DNA of 64,000 nt, taken from Pterois miles. Lineage: Eukaryota; Chordata; Actinopteri; Perciformes; Scorpaenidae. Position numbers and translations under genes: made by a program. The notes beneath the pieces are model-generated. The model had not been told where the DNA came from. It searched no databases and saw only the letters and a program-made list of their open reading frames with translations. Where the stretch lies: contig CAMQGK010000001.1 in assembly GCA_947000775.1 (NCBI GenBank), positions 3,275,001 through 3,339,000 on the forward strand. Reading direction: 5' to 3'. This document shows, in pieces, positions 1 to 11,875 of the stretch. Each line of letters begins with the position of its first letter. The stretch's first letter is position 1.

Positions 1-140
1 TAAAGTGACAAGCTGCTCCTCTGAGTTTTTCTCAACTATTTAATTACCAATATTTAATTTAAACATTTAACCAATATCGTTAATCGGTTAAAATTACAGT
101 TATCAGTTAATAATTAAAATCTGTGCTAACATTTGTTAAG
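1..140. repeat. AT-rich edge of a GTTAAT-type repeat
   Basis: Motifs such as GTTAATCGGTTAAA and CAGTTAATAATTA resemble the ends of the element at 10.69-11.3 kb. It is probably the end of a hAT-type nonautonomous element cut by the window. Confidence 0.3.
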
Positions 141-1548
141 TCATTGGAGATAAAATGGAGGAGGAGGGATTGGCGCACACAGTAGATCAGTGCTAAGTCT
201 GTGATTCCCTGTTTAGAAATGACAGCTCTCAAGACGAGACAGATAAATTCGCTTCTTCGTACGTGCTTATAGCAAATTGTTTTTTATTTGGTCAGCTGTA
301 ATTTGTGCACTGTGAAACCAAACCAGACTAACTAGAAAACGAACCAAAAGTATCAATATCATCCCGATACGGACTATGGCTTGTCAAAGCGCCCCTAGAT
401 CCTCTTTATTCACCTTCAAAAGGGAAAAAGGAAACTGACTCAGACAGTAATTGGAGTCCACATGATACAAGGCAGGTTGTATTGACGTCAGGAATCAACC
501 AACCAAACAGGTCTTGTGAGCATGGGCTGTAGTAGTCACTGTGGTTGTCATTTCAGGTATTCTCACCACGTACCTGAGCGGCGCTCTGTGTATCCTGGTT
601 TGTGAAGCAGAGGATGACTGCAGAATACCAAGTTACACAACAGATTAAGCCAAACTGCTAGTGCTACCTGGTCCAGCAGATTGATGGTGGAGATCAGGCA
701 GCTACTTTAAACCTGGAAGCCTTAATAGCCTGAAGTGTGTTAGCTGTGTGGTTAAATTAGATTAGTGAACACAGCACTGGGACAGGAAAAACAGGACATT
801 TCAAAAGGTGTAGGAAGAAATAGTTCTGTGGTGTGTAATACTACCCTGGAAAACACCGGTGAAGGTATGAGGCTGGACTATGACCTCATGTCAATGAGAG
901 TATATCAAGTTTCACTTTGAAAACACATGAATCTAACCTCATAGAAACTGTTTATGTAAGCAATGCTCTCTAAAAGGCAAGCAACTTATTCCATGGTGTA
1001 CTTTTATTTCAATGCCAGGAATGATTCAGCAGTCATGGGAGACGCCTGCTTTTTCCAAAAATGTTGGACAACTCCTTTGTAGGAGTCCAAATGTAGAAGG
1101 CTGTAATATGAGCATTAGAGGTGATTTCACCACGTCCATTCACACTCAGCCAAGGAACCAGCCAATCAAGCTCTTAGAAGAAGGAACTCAGGCAGGCAGT
1201 AAAATCATTTTACATTTTAAGGGCTCAACCGACCTTTAATGAGCGAGCATGTAAGGCAGTAACATTTCATCATGCTCAAGCTAGTATGAGGGATATGAGC
1301 TGGTTTATATTCCAACCAAGAACTAAACCAGTCACGTCACTGACCAACTTCAAGCTGAGAACAGAAACTAATCAGTGAGTCCAGAGTTCAGAAAACCTGC
1401 ATGGCACATGACTGAGGTGGAGAAGTCTTACTCAAGGAAGCTCTGCCAAGTCACATGGCTGTAGGACTCACAATGCCTCCAGGGCTTGAACTTGTCAACT
1501 TATTCTTATCAACTGATTTTGAGAAACAGATTTGAGTACTCAATAGGG
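141..1548. other. Intergenic sequence without a recognised feature
   Basis: There is no coding-like exon, RNA gene or clear repeat boundary here. The 75-codon open frame at 1012-1239 has no recognisable family and no splice context. Confidence 0.5.
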
Positions 1549-1980
1549 CCAGGACGATACACCTATCTACCGATTCAATACTATTACGATACTTCTGTGC
1601 AGATTCGATATGTATTGTGATACTACAGCATGGGAAAAAGTTGAATCATGCCCTTCTAGGGACTTCTGATTTTCAGCATTTCGTTTCATATATTGACAGA
1701 CAAGGTGATGGCTGAGGATTTGGTGTTGAAGCGAAAAGAAAAAGTGCCCATTTGGCAATATTTCAGATTAAAACAAATCCTGTCAGGGAACCATAATTTT
1801 AACGAGGTTATCGCCATGATGAGGATGGAGCATGAATAGTCGGTGTGCGCAGCGAAGCAGCGCTGGGTGGAAACCTGCAGCCCCGCAGCGAATGCTTGAC
1901 CGGAGAACCTGGACACACCAACCCGACGTTGAGTAAGCATGCTACACATATTGACTGTCATCTTTTCTTGTAAAACGTCC
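1549..1980 (+). repeat. GACGATACACCTATCT dispersed repeat, copy 1
   Basis: The start (GACGATACACCTATC, GATTCAATACTAT, ACGATACTT), then GGGAAAAAGTTGAATCAT and TGATTTTCAGCAT, recur in the same order at 48,769-49,050. It is probably a nonautonomous DNA transposon. The right border is estimated. Confidence 0.6.
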
Positions 1981-3931
1981 AGTGTTGTCAGTTGCATCGG
2001 TGTTGTCACAAGTTTATAACTGGTGAGAAAAATTCCTCACCGTCACATCCCTAAAACAAATGTGGTATTTTTATCATACCAAAATATAGCCCTTCGGTGC
2101 AAATGGGTTAATTTAACTTTTTTTGAAAGGGCAAGGAAAGGACAGCCCTGCCCCGCCATGTCTCATGAGAAAAGCAGGTATAATAAAGCCAAGACACGTC
2201 AAGTCCTTCCCTCCCCGGCCAAAGACTGGGTCTGGGCAGGCAGGCAGACGAACAGGCAAGGACTGCAGAGCTTCAGAGAATGGAAAATTACCAGTACTCT
2301 CCAGTCAGTTGGGCACCTTTGATCAGCCAGAGCTCAGGCGCCAATTACTGTGGGATAATCGGCAGCCCTCAGAGGCCTGACGAGCTGCAGGCACTGTGGG
2401 CACAACGGGTCAGTGACCAGCAGGCAAAGGCCTGGTCAACAAGGCTCGCAGAGCCAAAAGCCGACGGTGCCCCTCGCTGAAATGCCGCATGAAGGCGGCC
2501 AAACGGACAAGCAGCACAGCGAGGCAATTGTTCCCCTCCTGTCGACTCAGCACAGTGGGGCTCTCACAAGCCAGACATCCCTCTCCGCAGACCGCTTGGT
2601 GCTGGAGGAATGGTGCAGCGGCGGGGAGCGTAAACCTGCTACTGCACATGTCTCCGATTCTTCACCCTCTCTCTGCTATGAAACATACGCAACATACGTA
2701 GGACAAATGTGCACGCACATGCTGCTCACACACCTGTTCCTGGGATTCTGTGGTAAACAAAAAGCTGCAGTGCTCGGGGCAGTACTTGCTGCACAGTGAT
2801 GCAACACACAGGAAACACGTTCCTCGCCGCCCCTCTCCTCCGATAACCCACTCCTACCCAGGAAGAAGGGCTTAACTACCTGTCAAACACATTATCTGAG
2901 AGGAATGTGGACTGACAAAGTAAAGGAAATCTAACTGTGTGACCTCTCCAACAACACACTCTCTTTTTCAGTCTGGCATGTGACACGAACAGCAACGATT
3001 AATAAACAAAATCTCTCTACTTGAGGCAGAACATGATATTCAGCTCATTAATAATTGACATTATTCTTGTGCTGGGGAACGTTCACCATCGATTAGGCTA
3101 CAATGTGGGCTGCTGTGCTGCTCCTCCCTCCTCCGCCGTCAACAATACAGCGATCAGAAACTGTCTTCTACAACAATTTCTCTTTAGTAACTGCTGCAAC
3201 GATAAAATAACTCACCGCTGAATCTTTTGCCTACTCACACCGTACAGTTATCTAACAGAAACACAGTAGCCAGTGGACTTTGGATCAGACACACTGCAGT
3301 TACACAACAGCCAGTGCCGGTCCAAGCAGACCCATATGGGCCAGCATGCAGCTTCCCTGTAAACCTACCACAGCAGAGGAGTCTGATCTCAAAGCAGTGA
3401 GATGTTACGCTACATGCTTGTTTGAGATTATTTTGATTAAAGATGGATATCAATATTTCAGATTTGTCTTAATACCAAAGCTGTATTTCATTTGATGCCT
3501 TATTAAGTGAAAACAGATTTCTCTACAAAACATTTTTTTTTTTTTTTAATTAAGCCATGTCAAATGCACTGGTGTAAAATACTGTCTGAACACTATCAAC
3601 TGCACAAGAACATTGCCTGAATGTAATATAGCAGCAAAATTATGATTTAAGTCATGGCAAAAAAAATCTGATCAACAACTGTCAGTGACAGGACATAAAC
3701 TGTCTACACCAAACGTACTTGTTTGAACCTAACTGCAGCATACAAATAACACACGAAAACACTATAATGTGTACTCATGACACACTGAATGTCGTACAGT
3801 GTCCTGGTATTTATACGCCATCCTGTGAGACGCACATGTGAACTGTCAGTTGCACGTGTGAAATACAAAACAATGACGCCACTTTACATTGTAGTTACAT
3901 GGTTTTATGCTTTATTTTGATTTGTCTTAAT
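1981..3931. other. Intergenic sequence; GC-richer unique segment at 2.14-2.80 kb
   Basis: The 2.14-2.80 kb part is less AT-rich and carries several overlapping open frames on both strands, up to 128 codons at 2413-2799. None resembles a known family, the frames conflict and start codons are unconvincing. I see no gene. A regulatory or 5' flanking role is possible but unsupported. Confidence 0.4.
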
Positions 3932-4257
3932 TAGAGCTGAACGATTTCTAAAAAATATCTAATTGCAATTATTTTGACTGATTGCATTAGAGGGAGTTAT
4001 TCTTATTTTCCTTCAAAAGCATATGAAAATAATTATGATGTAGTTTTTGCAGGGATTTGTACCAAACAAAGACGTTTACTTAAGTCTGTATAATATGACG
4101 TGTAGGCCAGGACTTTTCTGCAGCACCACAATATTGAATTTAAAATGGTATTTTGACACACATTTCGCCTTAATAAATATTGCACTTCCTGTGATTTGAA
4201 AGTTGCAGTAGGCTATATTGCGATTTCCATAAAACTGTGATTAATTGTGCAGCCCTA
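3932..4257 (+). mobile_element. Nonautonomous hAT element with 8-bp target duplication
   Basis: A 326-bp element begins TAGAGCTGAACGATT and ends AATTGTGCAGCCCTA; the termini are inverted repeats matching at 12 of 15 positions. It is flanked on both sides by GTCTTAAT (3924-3931 and 4258-4265), a perfect 8-bp duplication as expected for the hAT superfamily. No transposase is encoded. Confidence 0.88.
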
Positions 4258-4593
4258 GTCTTAATCAAATATGGCAGATGACTGGAGGGTTTAAGGAGAG
4301 TTCAAGTCAAATACAGCGAGACAAGCAAGGGAGAAACAACAACAAAAAAAATAACTTGCAAAAAGTAGAAATAATTTTTAAAGATTCTGTCGTGCATATA
4401 TTAATAAAAGTGCACCTATCTGCATGTTTTCGTACAGGCGCTGTGATGCTCGTCTATTCGCTGTCTGCTTACAAAGTACAATAACAGTTTCAGACTTTGC
4501 AAGCAAGGAGTTTTTTGTCTGTCTTTTATTTTAGATATTTTAGATTATTTTAGATTGTTCTTATCGCTGCATCACACGGCAACCGCTGCGGTG

Positions 4594-4621
4594 GTTACCA
4601 GGGAACCGTTGCCATGGCAAC
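4594..4621. promoter_or_regulatory. Exact RFX X-box palindrome with a second imperfect X-box
   Basis: GTTGCCATGGCAAC at 4608-4621 is a perfect 14-bp palindrome and fits the RFX consensus GTNRCC-N(0-3)-RGYAAC. An imperfect copy, GTTACCAGGGAAC, lies just upstream at 4594-4606. RFX factors regulate ciliary genes and MHC class II. A putative plus-strand noncoding exon could run from about 4,640 to a donor-like AG|GTGAGA at 4,862, but no downstream exon was found. Confidence 0.5.
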
Positions 4622-5181
4622 ACTGATACACATCCGGGGTGATGACAGTGGGTGGAGCTAAGAAAGGCCAGGAAGAAGCAACATGCAGACTGTTTTACTG
4701 TTTTGTATGAGTGGAAATTGTGCACAATCCGAGAGGGAACGGCATCACTGTCACCGGTGCTACAAGCAGGGAGTCATCGACTATAGACACACGTCACTTA
4801 GCTTTGAGACAGGGAGTTATTGTACCTTCAACACACTGAGGTGTTCACAGAGGAAATGAGAGGTGAGAGGCATTGACATGGTTTCATAAAGACAATACTA
4901 AAATCTGAGTTTGTGTCGCTCACATCAGACAATTTTTAGTCATATTACAAATGCAGCTGCAAGTTGACTATGTTTAGGTAATAAATGTGTTTTAACAGGT
5001 AGCTAACATTTGGCAGTATAACATAACAAACCTCTAGCTAAGAGTAAACTCCAGTGCTTGACAACAGCCGCTAGATGGCGCAGTGGTAGCACTGCCACCA
5101 TTTTGGATTGTCTACACCAAATGTACTAACATTCATTACAAAGCCAAATTTCTGGTTGCCAACCTGTTCACATGAAAAGGC

Positions 5182-5182
<1 letters not shown>

Positions 5183-5270
<88 letters not shown>
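5183..5270. repeat. (TA)44 microsatellite
   Basis: There are 88 bp of uninterrupted TA dinucleotides. The open frame across it (alternating Ile-Tyr) is an artefact. Confidence 0.98.
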
Positions 5271-5274
<4 letters not shown>

Positions 5275-5399
5275 ACGATAATGTGCAAGGCTTTTCTTGA
5301 CTTCTGCATGTCTTTTGTATGCCATGTAATGCTACGCTAAAAATTGAGGGACATAAAATAAAAAGTTAGAAACACTACTTCTGGTGGGTGGGAAGGGAG

Positions 5400-5470
5400 G
5401 CTGATGGGTCCAACACACACTGGACTTTTAACCAGGAGACCTGTGTTCGAGACCGTTGTTGGTCTGTGTT
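5400..5470 (+). repeat. Possible tRNA-headed SINE fragment
   Basis: GTGTTCGAGACC at about 5443-5454 resembles a B-box after ACTTTTAACCAGGAGACC. No A-box or border was recognised. Confidence 0.3.
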
Positions 5471-5949
5471 TTGTTTTGTAAGTTACATTAGTGACCATAC
5501 TTACTTACGCCAATGAGTCCATTGCCATGAATGCATAAATAGATTTCAAAATCTGAGGATATTTTTAGGTAAATCAACTTCCCAGTAAATAGTTAGGTCT
5601 TAGAAAATGGAAAATTAACTAACAGCTGAATCCAGTTATTTTCCTCGGCATAATGAACGTGCATATTTATTATATTTTATTATATATATAATATTTTTAT
5701 TGTTTAAAACAGACCATTTTGATAGAGACATTAAATATGTCAATAGAATATAAATCATTTTGTTTTACTTGTGTACAGCACTTTGTAAGCAGACGCTTTA
5801 TTGGTAGTCACTTTCAGTCCAAAATGGTGGAAGCGTAGCTCTGCTGGGTTGCAATGGAACAAAAAAATTACTTTGACTTCTTATCAATAGACGTTCTTTG
5901 CTGCCAGATCACGAATATATCAATTCTATAGTCAAATATTGGTGGTTAA

Positions 5950-6600
5950 CATAGCAAGTTATGGTGAGCCTGAGAAGACAAGAGCCAAGAGACACAAGGA
6001 GGGGTGGGAAACATTTACTCACAAGCCTTAAATCCTAAACTGAAGCCACAGCCAGAGGCAGGTAACACAAGGAAATGGCTGACAGAAAGGAGAGCAGATA
6101 GACCTGATTCTGTGTATGTAATTGTAACCTATCGGTGAGTTTTAGGTTATAAATAGAAGTGTCTTTGTGAGGTGACAAACACACCTCAAGCAGACCAGAA
6201 GTCTTCTACATCTAACACTGTGGTACAGAGTTCCCACCCTGTGATACACACCAGTGGTCAGCTCGTCCTGGGTCACTCGTAATTAAAGCAGAGATCACAG
6301 AGCTGAATAAAGCATGAGCTGTTCCAGCACAGGAGGCTCAGGTATCACTCTATATAGGGGCCCACAGAGACAAAAGGAGTCCCTGAGCCCCATCCCATAC
6401 CCAGGGAGGAGTGAAACCTACGCAAACCCGAAAGGCAACTCCCTATACAGCGCACCAGTAACCCTCCCGGCGCTAATCCACAGTTTAAACAGCGGGGGCA
6501 AATGTGGAGCTCGATACCCCTTTGGACCCAATTAAGAGCTAAAGATATTGTCCCAGATGGGGACACTCGAGGAGCAGCGTTCAAAGCAGTAAAACATCAT
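5950..6600 (+). mobile_element. Possible solo LTR or LTR-like promoter unit
   Basis: TTATAAATAG at about 6,150 (TATA-like) is followed about 150 bp on by AATAAA at about 6,307, then less AT-rich sequence to about 6,590. This spacing suits the R region of an LTR. I found no TG...CA borders or target duplication, so a local promoter is equally possible. The two open frames at 6.31-6.58 kb oppose each other and match nothing. Confidence 0.22.
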
Positions 6601-7429
6601 ACAACTCCTCGCTGTTGTTTTTAAAGTCAAATGCTGCAACTAAGAAACAGCCAACAAATACAGATACTACATGGTTTGTATTAAACTGTGAGATTAAATA
6701 CACTGTGGCAACATAGCTATTCTTTACAGACAGTAGAAGCATGATTTCAAAAAAATTAACACAGGTTATTTGTCTGCAGAGAGGCAAATTCTTGCCAATG
6801 TTCCCCATAAAGATTTCTTACAGGTTTTTATTTATGCAACAATAATAACAACACAGACTAAGAATGTAAAGTGCTAAACAGTAATGTGAGTGGAGGGAAA
6901 ATGTAACAGGGCTGCTACGGTTGTGACTGCTAGTAGTTGCTTTTTGATTTGTTAGTCATCTCATAGTCCATGTTTGATTGTCATAGCGTGCCAGACAATG
7001 ACATAAGATCTGTTTTAGGGGTTGGTTGTTATACTAAGCACTAGGATGCAGTCATTTATCGTCCGTACATCAGTATCGACTGATTTAATAACATTTATTT
7101 CATATTTCACAAAATGCTTCTGTTGGCCTGTGTAAGTACTGAAAAATCTCATTGAGTAGGTAGTTATACAGGCTTAAGGAGAGTTTGAAGCAGTTATTTT
7201 TCATGTGAATGAATGCTATATCAAAACTCATTTTAATTTGTGCTACTAAAGGTATGAATGCAAGGCTGAATGACTTTAAGAGTGATGTTATTGTTTTATA
7301 ATGATGTCTTTGTTTCCCTGGAAGCAAACAAGGACTAAATAACGCCAAAATAAACAACAACAAAACATCTGTATTTCAAACATCTGTATCAGAATAGATA
7401 TAAAACAGTAGATGCGGCATTACGTCATA

Positions 7430-7545
7430 ACTAATGGGATAACCGTCGGCCATCTTACCTGGGTATTGTTAACAGTTGCCACCTATGGGCAGCAACTGGT
7501 TGTCAGCGGTTACCAAAAGGACCAAAGAGATCAAGGAGGCTGGCA
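7430..7545 (+). pseudogene. Possible degenerate THAP-domain first-exon fragment
   Basis: After CCACCTATGGGCAGCAAC the plus strand reads, in one frame, SNWLSAVTKRTKEIKEAG and ITLH, resembling the start of THAP domains (YGCSNR then GITFHRF). The expected Tyr-Gly-Cys needs a frameshift and no downstream zinc ligands were found. This would be a relic of a P-element-like transposon or THAP gene. The match is weak and from memory. Confidence 0.22.
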
Positions 7546-9190
7546 TCACTTTACACATGTCAGTATAGCATAGATAAGAGATTTATTCTTTACCTATAGG
7601 TTAATGAAAACTACAAAAAGTTGGTGAACTACTGTAGGTTACTTTACTGTTAGCTACCAAGCAAAGGACCAGCTGAAGGCAAAGTTATTGCTGATTGGTA
7701 GCTCAACAGCATTGATCTGTTACCTAAACAGACGTTTTACGTTAGCTATGCTAACTTAGCTCAAAGGTAACGCTTAGTAACGTTATAACAGTGTTTTTAA
7801 TCTCACCCTAAAATCTGACAGCTACGCAGCTGATTCCACGCTAATCGAGAGTCGACGAGGAGAAATGGTCGTCATAAATAGCAAGCGAGGACCTTCAACC
7901 TCTCCCATCAGCATCAAAACAACCCCCCCCAAAAAAAGGGCAAATCGGGAAGTGACTGACTGTAATTGCCTACCTATAGGCCACGATACTGACTCTATTT
8001 AGGATTTTTACATAAAAGATATTGCTTAATGTAGTATAGCAGCCATTCAGAATACCGAAACAGTTCTTACATATTAAGTTCAGGCAAAACTTTAAAAAAA
8101 TAAAATCATTTTCTGCAATATAAATGCACAATTATGAGGATAATCTTCATGTAAGCATGATTTGTTCTCGTGGAGCTAAAATAATAATAAAAAAAAAAAA
8201 ATCTACCCTTCATCTAGTGTATGTCTGGGTTTGTGTGTGTACAACCCAGCTTTGGAAACAGACGTCCCATTATGTGAAAAGGTCATGACCAACAGCAAGA
8301 ATTTCCCTCTGTGGTAGAGGATAACAACACTGCTTACCAACAAACACATCAAACACAAGTTCAATCCAACTCTGCGGTTCCACAGAACCTATTTTAGGCT
8401 ACTTATGTTGAAATGGGGTCAGCTGCACATTTGAGATCCTGATTCTAAAGCCTCCCCTCTGGTTGGATCTCCTCAGAGTGTCTCTGTTGGATCCAGTCCC
8501 AATCAGCTCAGAATATGGAGCTCTAACAAGCGCAGGCAGCAGGCCGTCTTTCTAGTCATGCAAAGGTACCGGTTCCTACATGGGCCCGGATGTTAATGAT
8601 GCCATCATCCTCAAGGGATCACTATAATCATTCAATGTTAACTTTAACATCCATTTTCTCAGCACTTATCCATAGCAGAAAGGGGGTTTGGGGGCATTTT
8701 TGTACACAATTAAGCTTGAGTCACACTGTGCACAAGTAAAAACCTGCAGACGGCGAGCATCTCTTTTACTGAGCGGTGTTTTAGTAACTTATCATCTCGT
8801 AACGTTAGAGTGTTTGGCAGAGAAGAGTGTCAAAACAAATCCCACTCTAGTTCCTGTAATTGTCTGCATTCTTTGTCTTAATCTCTGACATTACAGCCAT
8901 CAAAAACACCTCTGGATCAAATTCTCCCTCCTTATGAAGGATAACACTGTCAACTTGGATGAGAACCGGATTTTCAGGCATCTCTGTGCACCTCAGTTCA
9001 CATGTCCTCATTGCCCCCTTCCTACGCTAACCAAGCTGAATAAGCAAACATATGAGCATGTTATTAAATCACTTCAAATATGCTTGGTGTGTCCACACTG
9101 CTGGTGAACTGTGGTGTTGACAAAAAGCACAATGGATGGTTATGGATGACAACACCAGCATGCACATTCAAAGGCCCACATTAAAACTGC
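7546..9190. other. Intergenic, no gene recognised
   Basis: Low-complexity patches (A-runs at about 8,188) and no supportable exon. Open frames are isolated and short. Confidence 0.4.
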
Positions 9191-9390
9191 AGCCACAAGT
9201 ACATTTCCTCAAGTACTGTACTGTACTACTGTAACAAAAATAATTTGAGATACTTGTACTTTACTTGTGTATTTCTACTTTAGGGTACTTAATTCTTGTA
9301 TTCCACTACATCTGAGGCAAATATTGTACTTTTTACTCTACTTTATTTATTTGACAGCTTTAGTTATTTTATAGATTACAGTCTCAGATA
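9191..9390 (+). repeat. CTCAAGTACT/TACTTTACTT dispersed repeat, left part
   Basis: CTCAAGTACTGTACTG, TTGTACTTTACTTG and TCCACTACAT recur, in either orientation, at 15.74-16.35, 17.24-17.67, 20.95-21.25 and 61.41-61.79 kb. It is a high-copy teleost-type repeat. Later elements cut this copy; its right part is at 10.37-10.62 kb. Confidence 0.7.
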
Positions 9391-9399
9391 TTGAAACCA

Positions 9400-9625
9400 C
9401 AGAAAATCCTTATTTTCTACTGCAGATTAATTAAGATCTTTTAGGATGCTTTTCAATATTTAATAATAATATAATTTATAATGATCAAAATATTCTGATT
9501 CTGATGGACATTTTTCACTATTTTCTGACATTTTATAGACCAGACATTGAATTGAAGAAAATAAATTCATAGATTTATTAAAAAATTATGAAAATAATCA
9601 TTAGTTACAGCCTTCTATGATGTGC
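9400..9625 (+). repeat. Degenerate CTGCAACTAA-type hAT fragment
   Basis: GATGGACATTTTTCACTATT, TTTATAGACCAGACA and ATAATCATTAGTTACAGCC match the 3' half of the copy at 28,871-29,190. The fragment sits within the repeat cluster at 9.2-11.9 kb. Confidence 0.55.
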
Positions 9626-9761
9626 CGGTTTGATTGTGCCATTAAAATAAAATGAATCAATAAAACTTAACAGATTACAGAGGATGAAGTGTTCCCTCAT
9701 GTGTTGAAAAGATTCTCCTTCTTCAGCTTAATAAACTCTTTAAAAAGCCTGAAAACCTGGC

Positions 9762-10251
9762 CAGGGTGACCAGGTGTCCCACTCTACCAGGGACCAGCAC
9801 GGCATTTTTATCCCTTGTCCTGTGTCTCACATCCGGATCGGCTCTAGTTTTCAAAAGTCAAACCACTGCAGGACAGACGCTGTTCTAAAATCTGACTTTT
9901 ATCCAATGGCTGTGAAGAAATTAGGGAAGGTTGTCATCGCGTGGGTCAAGTGCATGTTAACCTATTGTTGCTAGCCAACAGGGAAATGTCACAAGCTATG
10001 CAGATTGAGGCAGAATATGGTGGAAACTACCACACAGAAAAGGAAATGGAGGAAAAAGAGTTCTTGCAAAATAAGTTATTTTTCAACCAGAGGGCAAAGC
10101 GTAGAGACGCTACAAGCTAAGAGCGCTTTATTTTTTTAAATATTATATCAAAACTGAAGACTAGATCTCAGTATAAGTAACATGTCCCACATTGTCCCAC
10201 ACAAACATACTCTTTGTCCCACACTTGGTGTGTTAGGATCTGGTCACCCTA
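9762..10251 (+). mobile_element. hAT-like nonautonomous element (CAGGGTGACCAG ends)
   Basis: It begins CAGGGTGACCAGGTGTCCC and ends TCTGGTCACCCTA, giving near-perfect 12-bp inverted ends. The 8-bp flanks AACCTGGC and AACAGAGC agree at five positions and could be a decayed target duplication. The 66-codon open frame at 9774-9974 has no known match. Confidence 0.65.
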
Positions 10252-10370
10252 AACAGAGCTGTTTTATCTGAGCTCATGACATTTTAGAGATGTGTGGTTC
10301 TCACAGGACAGAAACGCCATAAACATTTGATGATCTCATAGAATATGATTCACTGCTGTAGATTAAAATA

Positions 10371-10615
10371 CCTAACAGTATATAAATGCGTTAAATGCAA
10401 CATACACATTAATGCAGCTGCAATATCAATCCAGAAACATCATATATAAGAGTAAAATACTGACATGGAACATTTTACTGCATTATGTCTAGTTTTACTT
10501 TTGACATTTTCAGTAAATATTGCTGATAATACTAAAGTAAGGTTTTGAATGCAGAACTTTTACTTGTAATGAAGTATTTTCAGTGTGGTTTCTCTACTTT
10601 TACTTGAGTAAAAGT
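10371..10615 (+). repeat. Direct repeat, copy 1, flanking a hAT-like element
   Basis: This segment (AACAGTATATAAATGCGTT through TTGAGTAAA) is the right end of the CTCAAGTACT repeat. It recurs in the same orientation at 11,655-11,875. Confidence 0.75.
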
Positions 10616-11654
10616 AAGGATGCACCGATACCGGACTTTTCTTACTCAAATACCAGACCAATCTATAAATTCAATTCTATGCAGAGATGTTAATAATTAA
10701 CCGTTTCACTGATATTAAGCATTTTAACTAATTAATGCTTTCGGTTAAAGACTTAAAAGAAATGATAATTGCTGAGAAAAACGCAGAGGACAGGCTCGTC
10801 ACTTTAAGGAGAAAAGCTGGTCCACCTTAAGAGAGAGCCGGCGCAGATACAGGAAGTTGGCTCTGGATGTCCAGCTGAGGAGTTGTAGCTTGTAGCCTCG
10901 TAGCATTTATTCACCAACAAATTAACCGCACACACTGTCTGCTATGCTACAGTGGGCACAAAGTCACCGTCAACGCTAGCAACTGCTAACATAGCACAAA
11001 CACACACTGTTTGTCGGACACTCACTATCGTTATGCCAAGCGGACACACAGCTGACAACCTGCTAAACTAAACTATATGTGCGGTGGAGACTTTTACTGG
11101 GAAAGTGGCAGCATGTCTGCGACACTACATGCAGCACCCTGGCTGCTAACGCTCCTGGACAGTGAAATAGAGACAGTGAACGCAACACCGTGGCTGCTAC
11201 GGTAGCTCTCCTCACAGTGAACTGCAGCCGGCACATCACTACTTGCGAGACACAAATTTTGTTGGTTAATAGTTAATAATCAGTAAAATTAGCTTCCCTA
11301 ATTCTATGTTCATATACTATATACATTATATTCTTTTTAAATTCTTGTTTAATTGTTGACCAATTTGTTGCTGCCTTAAAACGGTTTACAAATGAATTGT
11401 AATTCCTGTTAATTTCAACTTTTTACCAAGTCGCTGGTGTGATTTATTATTTTAATAATAAATAACAGTTCAGTAAACTTACATCTATGTATTCATTTGT
11501 TATATTTTGTTTTGTTTATATATTTAAGCCTGTTGTTTCCTTGCAAATAACAGAATGATCCCAGTCACTTCCACACAGTGAGGCATACAGCTTATTAATT
11601 CATACTGGTATCGGATCAGTACTAGCCCAGGTATCACAATCAGTATCTGGACTG
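10616..11654 (+). mobile_element. Composite hAT-like element with GATGCACCGATACCG end
   Basis: The left end reads GGATGCACCGATACCGGAC and the right end has GGTATCGGATCAGTACT, an inverted counterpart. Inside, GTTAATAATTAACCG (about 10.69 kb) and GGTTAATAGTTAATAATC (about 11.26 kb) suggest a second element. No transposase frame is seen. Confidence 0.55.
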
Positions 11655-11875
11655 AAAAACAGTATATAAGGGAGTTAAATGCAACATACACATTAATGCA
11701 GCAGTAATATTAACCCAGAAACATCATATAGAATAGTAAAACATTTTATTGCACTATGACTACCTTTACATTTGACACTTTAAGTAAATATTGCTGATAA
11801 TACTTAAGTAAGGTTTTGAATGCTGGACTTTTACTTGGAGTACTTTCAAGTGTGGTATTGCTACTCTTGCTTCAG
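11655..11875 (+). repeat. Direct repeat, copy 2
   Basis: It shares AACAGTATATAA, GTTAAATGCAACATACAC, CCAGAAACATCATATA and AGTAAGGTTTTGAATGC with 10,371-10,615. Point differences suggest that the duplication is old. Confidence 0.75.

Noticed and set aside
2413..2799. 128-codon plus-strand open frame in a GC-richer segment
   Set aside because: It overlaps other open frames on both strands, resembles no family, has no credible start or splice context, and composition alone explains its length.
5071..5325. Open frame with poly(Ile-Tyr)
   Set aside because: It is translation of the (TA)n microsatellite.
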